This document shows positions 35,095-46,679 of a DNA stretch of 59,738 nt, piece after piece. Within the stretch, counting starts at the first letter, position 1; every line of letters starts with the position of its first letter. The translations under genes and the position numbers were made by a program. A model generated the notes under the pieces. The model saw only the letters and a program-made list of their open reading frames with translations. It made no database searches and was not told where the DNA came from. Origin of the DNA: an uncultured Naasia sp. (GTDB taxonomy: Bacteria > Actinomycetota > Actinomycetes > Actinomycetales > Microbacteriaceae); contig CAJYYA010000003.1 of assembly GCA_913778905.1 (NCBI GenBank), forward strand, positions 1-59,738. The letters are read 5' to 3'.

Positions 35095-35259
35095 ATCAGA
35101 TATTCCGGCACAGTCCGCACGTTCCGGCGAGGGGTTTCCGCCGGAACGTGCGGACGACGCACCGCGCGGTCCATGGTCCGGATGCGCCCACCCCGGTTGT
35201 CCGCACCTTCCGGCGCGAAAAGCTCGCCGGAACGTGCGGTTCATGCCGGAATATCCGAT
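35095..35259. repeat. 165-bp palindromic element between luxS and the SGNH gene
   Basis: The outer arms of 35 bases (35095-35129 and 35225-35259) are inverted copies with 30/35 identity. Inside lie two further inverted units, so TCCGCACGTTCCGGCG-type blocks occur four times in alternating orientation (35114-35129, 35137-35154, 35200-35215 and 35225-35240). The element fills most of the 280-base divergent gap, so it either carries the promoters or was inserted beside them. Nothing else recognisable is in this gap. Confidence 0.75.
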
Positions 35260-35323
35260 CCGGTTCACGTGGTGGACATCGGGGCGTCGCCTGGGCGACC
35301 GACGCCGGTGGAAGCATTCGGCG

Positions 35324-36166
35324 ATGTCTGCGATCGGGGGAACCGTGTGGCCGACGCCCGAGGTGGGGCGGTTCGTGGCCATCGGCGACTCGTTCACCGA
35401 AGGGGTCGGCGATCCGCACCGGCACCTGCCGCACAACCTGCGCGGTTGGGCCGACCGTGTCGCCGATCAGCTCGCGAAGTTCGAGCCCGGATGGGAATAC
35501 GCGAACCTCGCGGTGCGGAGCAAACGTCTCGACCAGATCGTCGCCGACCAGCTCGAACCCGCACTCGCGCTGCGCCCCTCGCTCATCAGCCTCTATGCCG
35601 GCGGCAACGATCTGCTCGACGTGGGCACCGACGTGTCCGACCTCATGCAGCGCTACGAGCACCTCGTGGACCGACTCGCCTGCACGGGCGCGACCCTGAT
35701 GCTCTTCACCGGATACGACGTGCCAGTGCACCCCGTCCTCCGGGTCTTCGAGCGCCGGAACCATCAGTACAACGCGGAGGTCCGCCGGATCGCGGCGGAG
35801 CGCGGCGCCGTCCTCATCGATGCGGCGACCTGGACTCACCTCGCCGATCGACGTATGTGGGCGCCCGACCGCCTGCACATGTCGAAACGGGGTCACAAGT
35901 TGACGGCCGCGAAAGTGCTCGAGACGCTCGGTCGGCCGCATTCGATCTCGGCCGGCCCCTGGGATCCGGAACCGGCACCGACCTTCGCGCAGATCCGACG
36001 CGAGCACCACACGTGGTTGCGTGAGTGGGTGCTCCCGCTCGTCGGCCGCAAGATCCGCCGGGTGACTCTCGGCGACGGCCGCGAGCCGCGCTGGCCCGAT
36101 CCCGTGCGGGTCCCCTCGAAAGGCGGCCTGCGGCGGATGGTGCGGGAGGGGCTACCCCAGCGCTGA
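35324..36166 (+). CDS. SGNH/GDSL-family hydrolase
   Basis: 280 residues. Block I is AIGDSFTEGVGD (Ser23), block III SLYAGGNDLLD, and block V DRLHMSKRGH, which gives the Asp/His of the triad. There is no signal peptide, so it is probably a cytoplasmic esterase or deacylase. The start is uncertain: ATG at 35324 with a weak GGTGGAAG, or GTG seven codons later after GGGGGAA. The C-terminal 60 residues are basic (KIRRVTLGDGREPRWP). Substrate unknown. Confidence 0.82.
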   Translation: MSAIGGTVWPTPEVGRFVAIGDSFTEGVGDPHRHLPHNLRGWADRVADQLAKFEPGWEYANLAVRSKRLDQIVADQLEPALALRPSLISLYAGGNDLLDVGTDVSDLMQRYEHLVDRLACTGATLMLFTGYDVPVHPVLRVFERRNHQYNAEVRRIAAERGAVLIDAATWTHLADRRMWAPDRLHMSKRGHKLTAAKVLETLGRPHSISAGPWDPEPAPTFAQIRREHHTWLREWVLPLVGRKIRRVTLGDGREPRWPDPVRVPSKGGLRRMVREGLPQR

Positions 36167-36193
36167 CGAAGACGCCGGTGTGAAGATGACCGT

Positions 36194-36601
36194 ATGACCA
36201 CCGCCGACGGCACAGGGTTCGAGATCGCACAGTGGGTCGTTCGAATCGCACTCGCGATCCCCATCGCGGCCATGGGCGTCAACCACTTCCGGCGCGGCTC
36301 GGCGCGGGTGATGGCGAAGATGATCCCGCCGCGCATCAGCGGCGGCGACGAGGGGCGCGCCCTTTTCCTGGTCCGCTTCACGGGCGCGTGCGAGATCGCT
36401 GGCGGGGTCGGACTCCTCGTCCCCTACGTGCAGTATGCGGCGGCCGCGGCCCTCATCGTCTTCCTCGTCGCCGTCTTCCCCGCGAACGCCTACGCTTCCG
36501 AACATCCTGATCGCTTCGGCACGCTCGCGTTCCCTTATTGGCCTCGCTTCGTCGCGCAGCTGATCCTCATCGGGTTGCTCGGCCTGACTCTCGCGACCTG
36601 A
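36194..36601 (+). CDS. DoxX-family membrane protein
   Basis: 135 residues with four predicted membrane helices (about 12-30, 55-75, 78-98 and 115-133). MGVNHF near the N-terminus and LVRFTGACEIAGGVGLLVP in the middle are typical of small DoxX-like proteins, some of which work in redox or sulfur metabolism. It starts 27 bases after the SGNH hydrolase gene. No specific function can be assigned. Confidence 0.8.
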   Translation: MTTADGTGFEIAQWVVRIALAIPIAAMGVNHFRRGSARVMAKMIPPRISGGDEGRALFLVRFTGACEIAGGVGLLVPYVQYAAAAALIVFLVAVFPANAYASEHPDRFGTLAFPYWPRFVAQLILIGLLGLTLAT

Positions 36602-36610
36602 CCCGGCCCT

Positions 36611-36697
36611 CGCACTCAGCAGGAACGACGACGCCCCAGCAGGAGGAATCGGGGAGATTCCACCTGCTGGGGCGTCGGGAGTCCTGCTGAGCGCAGG
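36611..36697. repeat. palindromic repeat / putative bidirectional terminator, CAGCAGGA type
   Basis: Arms 36611-36650 and 36656-36697 are inverted copies. Each carries a CTCAGCAGGA unit and a CGCCCCAGCAGG unit, giving a hairpin of about 35 bp with a small loop. It lies between the converging DoxX and ilvC genes and is the only candidate terminator for either. It is the same family as 30342-30422. Confidence 0.8.
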
Positions 36698-36765
36698 CGG
36701 GGATCAGCGCGCAGCGCTACCGTCGCCCATCTCAGACGAACGGAGCGTCCGCGACTACGCCGACA

Positions 36766-40294
<3,529 letters not shown>

Positions 40295-40353
40295 GAGAGA
40301 CAATCCTTCGGGAGGAGGTGAGTGAGAAGGCGGCGAACCACCCCGAGCTCTGC

Positions 40354-42069
40354 TTATCCGGTGATCGCGCCGACAGCGGCGGAGTGGACGAGCTTGGAGT
40401 ACTTCGCGAGGACGCCACGGGTATAGCGCGGAGGAAGCGGGGCCCAGTCGTGGGAACGTGCTTCGAGCTCGGCTACGTCGACAAGTAGTTCGATGGAGCG
40501 AGCGGCGATATCGACCCGAATCAGATCACCATCGCGCACGAAGGCGATCGGACCTGCGTCGACCGCTTCGGGAGCTATGTGGCCGATGCACAGGCCGGTT
40601 GTGCCGCCCGAGAATCTGCCGTCCGTCAAGAGTAGTACATCCTTGCCGAGCCCGGCACCCTTGATGGCGGCGGTGATCGCGAGCATCTCGCGCATGCCCG
40701 GCCCACCCTTGGGGCCCTCGTAGCGGATGACGACGACGTCGCCGGCCTTGATCTCACCGTTGGTGAGGGCGTCCATCGCTCCACGCTCACGCTCGAAGAC
40801 GCGGGCCGGTCCTTCGAAGACCGAGGCGTCGAAGCCTGCGGTCTTGACGACGGCACCCTCGGGAGCCATCGATCCCTTGAGGATCGTGAGTCCGCCGGTG
40901 GCGTGGATCGGGTTGTCGAGCGTGCGTAGGACCTCGCCGTCGAGCGGGTCGATGTCGAGGGCCGCGAGGTTCTCTGCGACCGTCTTGCCCGTGACGGTCA
41001 GCGCGTCGCCGTGGATGAGGCCGGCCTCGAGCAGCGCCTTCATGAGCGTCGGGATGCCGCCGTGACGGTCCACGTCGTTCATGACGTACTTGCCGAACGG
41101 CTTGAGGTCGCCGATGTGCGGGACCTTCGAGCCGATGCGGTTGAAGTCGTCGAGGGTGAGCTCGACCTCGGCCTCGTGCGCGATGGCGAGCAGGTGCAGG
41201 ACGATATTCGTCGATCCTCCGAGCGCCATGCCCACGGCGATGGCGTTCTCGAACGCCTCCTTCGTGAGGATGTCGCGCGCGGTGATTCCGAGGCGCAGCA
41301 GGTTGACCACGGCCTCGCCCGCGCGGTGCGAGTAGTAGTCGCGGCGGCGGTCGGCCGAGGGCGGCGACGCCGAGCCGGGGAGGCTGAGGCCGAGGGCCTC
41401 GGCGACACTCGCCATGGTGTTGGCGGTGTACATGCCACCGCAAGCTCCCTCGCCTGGGGCGAAGGCGCACTCGATGCGCTTGGCGTCGGCCTCGCTCATC
41501 TTGCCGGCCTTGACCGCACCCACCGCCTCGAACGAGTCGATGATCGTGATGTCCTTCTCGGTGCCGTCGCTGAGCTTGACCCAACCCGGCGCGATGGAGC
41601 CGGCGTAGACGAAGACGCTGGACAGGTTGAGACGCGCGGCGGCCATGAGCATGCCGGGGATCGACTTGTCGCACCCGGCGAGCAGCACGGAGCCGTCGAG
41701 ACGCTCGGCCTGCATGACGACCTCGACACTGTCGGCGATGACCTCGCGTGAAACCAGCGAGAAGTGCATGCCCTCGTGGCCCATCGAGATGCCGTCCGAG
41801 ACGCTGACCGTGCCGAACTGCAACGGGTAGCCGCCACCGGAGTGGACACCCTCCTTCGCGGCCTGCGCGAGGCGGTCGAGCGACAGGTTGCAGGGCGTGA
41901 TCTCGTTCCACGAGCTCGCGATGCCGATCTGGGGCTTCTCCCAGTCCGCATCGCCCATGCCCACCGCACGGAGCATGCCGCGGGAGGTGGTGGCTTCGAT
42001 ACCGTCGGTGACGGTGCGACTACGAGGCTTGATGTCGGGTGCGCCCGAGCCCGGCGTGGTTTCCAGCAT
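40354..42069 (-). CDS. ilvD: dihydroxy-acid dehydratase
   Basis: 571 residues. Iron-sulfur cluster ligands are seen in [29 protein letters not shown] and [32 protein letters not shown] is near the end. It forms 2-oxoisovalerate and 2-oxo-3-methylvalerate. The ATG at 42069 has no Shine-Dalgarno. TACCCT (42077-42082) ends 7 bases upstream, with TGTCGA (42099-42104) at a 16-base spacer as a possible -35. The operon ilvD-B-N-C thus seems to start with a leaderless mRNA. Confidence 0.95.
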   Translation of the reverse strand: MLETTPGSGAPDIKPRSRTVTDGIEATTSRGMLRAVGMGDADWEKPQIGIASSWNEITPCNLSLDRLAQAAKEGVHSGGGYPLQFGTVSVSDGISMGHEGMHFSLVSREVIADSVEVVMQAERLDGSVLLAGCDKSIPGMLMAAARLNLSSVFVYAGSIAPGWVKLSDGTEKDITIIDSFEAVGAVKAGKMSEADAKRIECAFAPGEGACGGMYTANTMASVAEALGLSLPGSASPPSADRRRDYYSHRAGEAVVNLLRLGITARDILTKEAFENAIAVGMALGGSTNIVLHLLAIAHEAEVELTLDDFNRIGSKVPHIGDLKPFGKYVMNDVDRHGGIPTLMKALLEAGLIHGDALTVTGKTVAENLAALDIDPLDGEVLRTLDNPIHATGGLTILKGSMAPEGAVVKTAGFDASVFEGPARVFERERGAMDALTNGEIKAGDVVVIRYEGPKGGPGMREMLAITAAIKGAGLGKDVLLLTDGRFSGGTTGLCIGHIAPEAVDAGPIAFVRDGDLIRVDIAARSIELLVDVAELEARSHDWAPLPPRYTRGVLAKYSKLVHSAAVGAITG

Positions 42070-42157
42070 GTAACAGAGGGTAGCGCCCGCGATAGCTCTC
42101 GACAGCCGGTCGACCACCACTCATCCTCTGCCCTTCGACCCGCTCCCACCGCCGGCG

Positions 42158-42310
42158 CTCAACAAATGCAGGAAGTCGCTTATCGAATGCAGGATCCGAC
42201 TGACCGAATGCAGGATCCGCCGCCCTGGATCCGCATGATTCCGCGGGTCGATCCGCAGCCCACCTCCGGATCTCCTGCATTCGTTCTCCCGGCTCCTGCA
42301 TACGTTCAGC
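42158..42310. repeat. palindromic intergenic repeat, ATGCAGGA type
   Basis: Three direct copies of ATGCAGGA (around 42164, 42187 and 42208; two within CGAATGCAGGATCCG) are followed by two inverted copies (around 42274 and 42295; TCCTGCATTCG and TCCTGCATACG). The outer pair (42158 and 42310) and inner pair match in their flanks as well, so the element forms a nested hairpin. It lies between the otsB stop (42332) and the ilvD promoter. Nothing else is seen in this 262-base gap. Confidence 0.75.
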
Positions 42311-42331
42311 GGGGGCCGCGAATGGTGCTGG

Positions 42332-43162
42332 TCAGTGTGTGATGCCGAGGGCGACCCTGCGGAGCTCGGCCAGGAGGCTCAGCACGTGCGCCACGTCCTC
42401 CGGTCCGCCCACGCGATAGTCCGCCGCGGTGGCTCCGTCGCCGCTCTTCAGCCCGAGGTCGTCGGAGCCGAGTGCTTCGAACGCGTCCTCGTCGGTCACG
42501 TCGTCACCGGCGTAGAAGACCGCGGTGGCGCCCGTGTATCGCCGGAGATGTTCGACGGCCTCTCCCTTGGTCGTCGACCGGACCGAGAACTCCAGGACGT
42601 CCTTGCCACTGCGCACAGTGACGTCGTCGACCTCGGCGCGCGCCTCCGACAGCGCCACGAGGTGCGCTACCCGGGAGTCATGCTCGGTCGCGAGACGCGT
42701 GTGCAGTGCGAACCCCGCGGGCTTGGTCTCGATCCAGACCTCGTCGACGTTGTCGGCGACCTGATCGAGCACGTCCCCCAGCAGACCGAGGCGCGCCTGC
42801 TCGTCCTCGTCGAGGGTGAACGCGTCGTCGGGGGAATCGAGGCGGACCTCGATCCCGTGGGATCCGACCAGCAGGGTCTCGTCTCCGACTCCGGCCACCT
42901 CCTCGAGCGACTCCAAGGCCCTCCCCGAGACGAGCGCCACGCGCGTCGACTCGAGGGCGACCAGGCGATCGACGGCCGAGCGGGCCTCGGGCAGGGCGCG
43001 GGCCTGGGCCGGGTCGTCCACGGTGGGAGCCAAGGTGCCGTCGAAGTCGAGGGCGACCAGCAGTCGTTCCGTGCGGGCCAACGCTCCCAGCGCGTCGCGC
43101 AATTCTCGGGGCACCCCCGACCCGGCGGTGGCCACGGGGATGTCGATGGAGTGCTCGCTCAT
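42332..43162 (-). CDS. otsB: trehalose-6-phosphate phosphatase
   Basis: A 276-residue HAD-superfamily phosphatase. Motif I is ALDFDGTLAP, then LVSGRALESL, the cap region, and motif IV GDDVTDEDAFEAL. It dephosphorylates trehalose-6-phosphate to trehalose, an osmoprotectant. The ATG overlaps the otsA stop as ATGA. Confidence 0.94.
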   Translation of the reverse strand: MSEHSIDIPVATAGSGVPRELRDALGALARTERLLVALDFDGTLAPTVDDPAQARALPEARSAVDRLVALESTRVALVSGRALESLEEVAGVGDETLLVGSHGIEVRLDSPDDAFTLDEDEQARLGLLGDVLDQVADNVDEVWIETKPAGFALHTRLATEHDSRVAHLVALSEARAEVDDVTVRSGKDVLEFSVRSTTKGEAVEHLRRYTGATAVFYAGDDVTDEDAFEALGSDDLGLKSGDGATAADYRVGGPEDVAHVLSLLAELRRVALGITH

Positions 43163-44649
43163 GATCCTTCCGGTGCCCGCACCTCGGGAGCCCCGGCGGG
43201 GCGGGCCTGGTCGAGCTCGTCGAGGAAGCTCGCCGACCATCGGGCCACATCATTGTCTCGAACCCGGCGACGGAGTGCGCGCATCCGCTGCACCCGCTCC
43301 CGCCGAGGCATCGAGACGGCCTGCATGATCGTGTCCTTCAGACCGTCGATGTCGTGAGGGTTGACCAGCAGCGCGCTCTTCAACTCGTCGGCGGCGCCGG
43401 CGAACTCGCTGAGGACCAGGATTCCGTCCTCGTCGATGCGACTCGCGACGTATTCCTTGGCCACCAGATTCATACCGTCGCGAAGCGCGGTGACGAGCAT
43501 GATGTCGGACGCCAGGAACAACGCCACCATCTCCTCCCGCGGATAGCTGTGATGGAGGTAGTTGATGGCCTGGTGCCCGATGGACCCGTGGTCGCCGTTG
43601 ATGCGGCCGACCGTCAGCTCGATCTCGTCGCGCAGTGTCTTGTAGGTCTCGACACGCTCACGGCTCGGACTGGCCACCTGCACCAGCACCGCGTCGGTCG
43701 CGCTCAGGCGCTCGTCCTCGAGGAGTTCACCGAAGGCCTTCAGACGGTGGCCGATGCCCTTCGTGTAGTCGAGCCGGTCGACCCCCAGCATGACGACGGA
43801 CGGGTTGCCGAGCTCTGCGCGGATCTCCTCGGCGCGAGCCTGGACGTCGCCGCGCTCCGCGAGCTCCTCGTAGCCGGACACGTCGATCGAGATCGGGAAG
43901 TGCTTCGCGACGACGTTCCGCGTTCCCCCGCTCTCCACCGGCACCTCGATATTCGTGCCCTTGGTGGTGTACCCGAACAGCCGTCGAACGGCTCGCGAGA
44001 AGTTGCCGGCGTCGGCGAGCCGCTGGAAACCGATGACATCGGCTCCGAGCAGTCCGTTGAGGATCTGCTTGCGCCACGGGAGCTGCGAGTAGATGCCGTA
44101 GGCGGGGAAGGGGATGTGATTGAAGAAGCCGATAGTCAGATCAGGCCGCGCCTCGCGCAGCATCTCCGGCACCAGCTGCAACTGGTAGTCGTGGACCCAG
44201 ACGACCGCCCCCTCGTCGGCGACCTCGGCGGCGGCGTCCGCGAAACGCCGGTTGACCGCGACGTAGGCGTCCCACCACTCCCGGTGATAGCTGGGCTGGG
44301 CGATGACGTCGTGGTAGAGCGGCCAGAGCGTGTCGTTCGAGAAGCCTTCGTAGTAGGTCTCGACCTCGTCGGTCGAGAGCTCGACCGGGACCAGCCAGGA
44401 TCCGTCGTTGTCGAATGCGTCGAATTCTTTGTCGGCGACACCGGGCCAGCCGACCCACGCGCCGTCGTTGGCAGCCATGACCGGCTCGAGCGCGGTTACG
44501 AGGCCCCCGGGCGAGCGTCGCCACGAGCCCCCGCCTGGGGCCTCGACCCGGTCGACGGGGAGGCGGTTCGCGACGACGACGAATCCGAATGTGGGCTGCT
44601 CAGTGGTGATGATGGCGTCCGTTCCGTGGGCGTTCCGGGCTGTCGTCAC
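43159..44649 (-). CDS. otsA: trehalose-6-phosphate synthase
   Basis: A 496-residue GT20 enzyme making trehalose-6-phosphate from a nucleotide-sugar donor and glucose-6-phosphate. Motifs: [51 protein letters not shown], and [15 protein letters not shown] near the C-terminus. The only in-frame start near the N-terminus is the GTG at 44649; no good ribosome binding site is visible. It is divergent from the small XRE regulator. Confidence 0.94.
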   Translation of the reverse strand: MTTARNAHGTDAIITTEQPTFGFVVVANRLPVDRVEAPGGGSWRRSPGGLVTALEPVMAANDGAWVGWPGVADKEFDAFDNDGSWLVPVELSTDEVETYYEGFSNDTLWPLYHDVIAQPSYHREWWDAYVAVNRRFADAAAEVADEGAVVWVHDYQLQLVPEMLREARPDLTIGFFNHIPFPAYGIYSQLPWRKQILNGLLGADVIGFQRLADAGNFSRAVRRLFGYTTKGTNIEVPVESGGTRNVVAKHFPISIDVSGYEELAERGDVQARAEEIRAELGNPSVVMLGVDRLDYTKGIGHRLKAFGELLEDERLSATDAVLVQVASPSRERVETYKTLRDEIELTVGRINGDHGSIGHQAINYLHHSYPREEMVALFLASDIMLVTALRDGMNLVAKEYVASRIDEDGILVLSEFAGAADELKSALLVNPHDIDGLKDTIMQAVSMPRRERVQRMRALRRRVRDNDVARWSASFLDELDQARPAGAPEVRAPEGS

Positions 44650-44686
44650 TCTAGCCAGGCTGGATCCGACACTCCTCGGAATCCAA

Positions 44687-44733
44687 TGTCAAGCGCACTT
44701 GACAATCGGATGCGATGTCAAGCATGCTTGACT
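44687..44733 (+). promoter_or_regulatory. promoter with two overlapping operators of the XRE regulator
   Basis: Two palindromes, TGTCAAGCGCACTTGACA (44687-44704) and TGTCAAGCATGCTTGACT (44716-44733), share TGTCAAGC..GCTTGACA with a 29-base centre spacing. The right arm of the first contains a perfect -35, TTGACA (44699-44704). The second overlaps a -10-like CATGCT (44723-44728), which ends 6 bases before the ATG of the regulator. Binding at both would block the promoter, so autoregulation by the small XRE protein is likely. The otsA promoter could also be affected. Confidence 0.75.
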
Positions 44734-44734
44734 C

Positions 44735-44932
44735 ATGAGAAGTTCGGTTCGAGCGAGACGAGAAGGGGCGGGCCTGTCCCAGGCCGCCCTCGGCTCAGCC
44801 CTGGGTGTGTCCCGGCAGACCATCAACTCGATCGAGACCGGGAAGTACGACCCATCCCTGACCCTCGCGGTCAGACTCGCCCGTTATTTCGGATCAACCG
44901 TCGAGGAGCTTTTCGATGTCGACCAAGACTGA
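44735..44932 (+). CDS. small XRE-family transcriptional regulator
   Basis: 65 residues, essentially a single helix-turn-helix domain: RARREGAGLSQAALGSALGV, SRQTINSIETGKYDPSLTLA, then LARYFGSTVEELF. This is the compact type often paired with a membrane protein encoded by an overlapping downstream gene, as here (17-base overlap). The mRNA appears leaderless. Two palindromes in its promoter are the expected binding sites. Confidence 0.92.
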   Translation: MRSSVRARREGAGLSQAALGSALGVSRQTINSIETGKYDPSLTLAVRLARYFGSTVEELFDVDQD

Positions 44933-45323
44933 CCGCCTGCCCATCGCGCCCGTCAACATCATCGCGGTCGGAGCCGCACTCGTGGCCGCCGCCATCGTCG
45001 CGGTGACCGGCAACTGGTGGAGCGCGGCCATCCTCGCCGTCGCCGGTCTCTACATCGGCTGGGCGGCCTGGATGGCCCGTCGCGAATCGTCCACCGACCT
45101 TCACCGCATCAACGCACTCGAATACCGCGACGAGCGGGACCGGACGCTCGGCCGATCGGCGCTCGCGACCGTCGGTCTCGCGGCCCTCGCCGTCTGCTAC
45201 GTCAGCTTCATCGTGTCGATCGTGATCGGCGAGCCCGCGCTGATCCTCGCCACGTGCGCTCAGCTTCTCGTCATCGCGATCGTCTGGATGATCGCGAACG
45301 CGCGGGTTGTGCGGCGCGGCTGA
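44916..45323 (+). CDS. small membrane protein, partner of the XRE regulator
   Basis: 135 residues with four predicted helices (about 12-30, 36-54, 79-100 and 105-125) and a central charged segment, INALEYRDERDRTLGRSALA, resembling the DUF2178-type proteins that accompany small XRE regulators. The start lies inside the regulator gene. It may sense a membrane signal or modulate the regulator; that is inferred from the pairing. The 3' end is followed directly by a type A repeat. Confidence 0.78.
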   Translation: MSTKTDRLPIAPVNIIAVGAALVAAAIVAVTGNWWSAAILAVAGLYIGWAAWMARRESSTDLHRINALEYRDERDRTLGRSALATVGLAALAVCYVSFIVSIVIGEPALILATCAQLLVIAIVWMIANARVVRRG

Positions 45324-45331
45324 CGAGGAGG

Positions 45332-45366
45332 GCCCTTCATTTCGCTTCGCTCAATGGGCGGGCGGG
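45332..45366. repeat. type A intergenic repeat
   Basis: A single copy of the element with TTTCGCTTCGCTCAATGGGC, lying between the converging genes for the small membrane protein (ends 45323) and mnhG (ends 45375). It fills the whole gap, so any terminator function must come from it. Relatives are at 3051-3300 and 53601-53677. Confidence 0.75.
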
Positions 45367-45374
45367 CGGGCGGT

Positions 45375-45746
45375 TCACTCGGGGCGGTGGGCCGCGCGCT
45401 CGATGTCGTCCTCGAGCTCATCGCGATAGATGAGATCGCGCCGGTAGTTGCCCGTGCGGTATCCGGCCCGGCCGATCATGTGCGCGGACATGGGGCTCGT
45501 GATCATCTGCAGGATCAGCGTCGGGATGATGATCAGCAGCGTCTGCCAGTTGCCCTGCTCGAGCGCGACCGCCGCGAGAACGCAGATGAGGCCGAGGATC
45601 TGCGGCTTGGTTGCGGCGTGCATACGGCTGAGCGCATCCGGGAAGCGGAGGAGGCCGACGCCCGCCGCGACCGACAACAGGGCGCCCGCGAGGAGCAGCA
45701 GACCGACGATCCAGTCGACGAGGTCTCCCGAGCTAGTGTTCGGCAT
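45375..45746 (-). CDS. mnhG: Mrp antiporter subunit G
   Basis: 123 residues with three membrane helices. The PhaG/MnhG motif GVGLLRFPDALSRMHAATKP is present, and the C-terminal tail is polar. It is the last gene of the Mrp operon, overlapping mnhF by 14 bases. It is part of the multi-subunit Na+(K+)/H+ antiporter in the cell membrane. Confidence 0.93.
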   Translation of the reverse strand: MPNTSSGDLVDWIVGLLLLAGALLSVAAGVGLLRFPDALSRMHAATKPQILGLICVLAAVALEQGNWQTLLIIIPTLILQMITSPMSAHMIGRAGYRTGNYRRDLIYRDELEDDIERAAHRPE

Positions 45747-46080
45747 CTTCCTCCTCCTTCGTCAGTCCCAATTCCGTGGTCCCCGGGTCGGCGGGCTCGG
45801 CGGGATGACCCGCTTTGTCCTGCTTCGACACGTACCGGGCGACCGCGATCGATCCGAACACCGCGGTTCCCGCCAGCACGAGGACCACCGGCAGCGTCCG
45901 TGTGTGGTGATTGAGTGCCATCTCGGTGGACATCACGAGGATCAGCGTGGTGAGCATCACGTCGGAGGCGATCATCCGATCGAGGATCGTCGGCCCCTTC
46001 ACGATGCGGTACATCACGAGCAGGGCGGTGACGGCCAGCAGGATTCCGACGACGATGTGCAGGAGCGAGATGGGATTCAT
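45733..46080 (-). CDS. mnhF: Mrp antiporter subunit F
   Basis: 115 residues with three helices. YRIVKGPTILDRMIASDVML is the MnhF/PhaF signature. It ends in an acidic tail. The ATG overlaps the mnhE stop as ATGA. Confidence 0.93.
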   Translation of the reverse strand: MNPISLLHIVVGILLAVTALLVMYRIVKGPTILDRMIASDVMLTTLILVMSTEMALNHHTRTLPVVLVLAGTAVFGSIAVARYVSKQDKAGHPAEPADPGTTELGLTKEEEDAEH

Positions 46081-46679
46081 CGCTTCACCGCCGAGCACCG
46101 CGCGTCCGAGCGGTCCAGCTCGTCGCGCGATCCGAGGGCTCGCAGCAGCCGGCGCTCGGTGAGGATGACGTCTCCGCGCGCCTTCTCGATCTTCTCGGGA
46201 GTGTCCGCGTCGATGACGTGGAGGAAGAGGGTCGACTTGTCGCGATCCACCTCGAGGATCAGAGAACCGGGGACCAGCGACGTGGCGATGGCCACCAGCG
46301 TCATGACGAAGTCGGACCGGGTCTCGAGATTGACCTCCACGACCGCGCTCTTCGCGACGCGACCGAAGCGGAACGCGAGGGCCGCGACCTGGATGGATCC
46401 CAGGATCACATGCCAGAGGAAGTCGACCAGGAAGACGATGAGCCAGAGCGGGTTGAAGCGGCCCGACAGCGTCACGGGCGGCAACTCGAAGACCCGGGTC
46501 ACCAGCACGGCCACGAAGATCCCCATGAGGATGTCGACCACCGTGAACGAACCCCAGAGGAACAGCCACAGCAACACCAGCGCCACGAGAAGGGGCAGCT
46601 GCTCGAGGATCTGCTCCCCCATCCCCCGCTTGCGCTCACCCTTGGCCTGCTGGAAGCGCACGGGACCGCGGGGGCTCAT
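46077..46679 (-). CDS. mnhE: Mrp antiporter subunit E
   Basis: 200 residues. After a basic N-terminus come two to three membrane helices and the MnhE domain (NPLWLIVFLVDFLWHVILGS, SLVPGSLILEVDRDKSTLFL). The ATG overlaps the mnhD stop as ATGA. Confidence 0.93.
   Translation of the reverse strand: MSPRGPVRFQQAKGERKRGMGEQILEQLPLLVALVLLWLFLWGSFTVVDILMGIFVAVLVTRVFELPPVTLSGRFNPLWLIVFLVDFLWHVILGSIQVAALAFRFGRVAKSAVVEVNLETRSDFVMTLVAIATSLVPGSLILEVDRDKSTLFLHVIDADTPEKIEKARGDVILTERRLLRALGSRDELDRSDARCSAVKR

Noticed and set aside
42158-42310. Possible CRISPR array
   Set aside because: The repeated word is only about 8-15 bases, occurs in both orientations, has unequal spacers, and no cas genes are nearby. 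It is a palindromic element.
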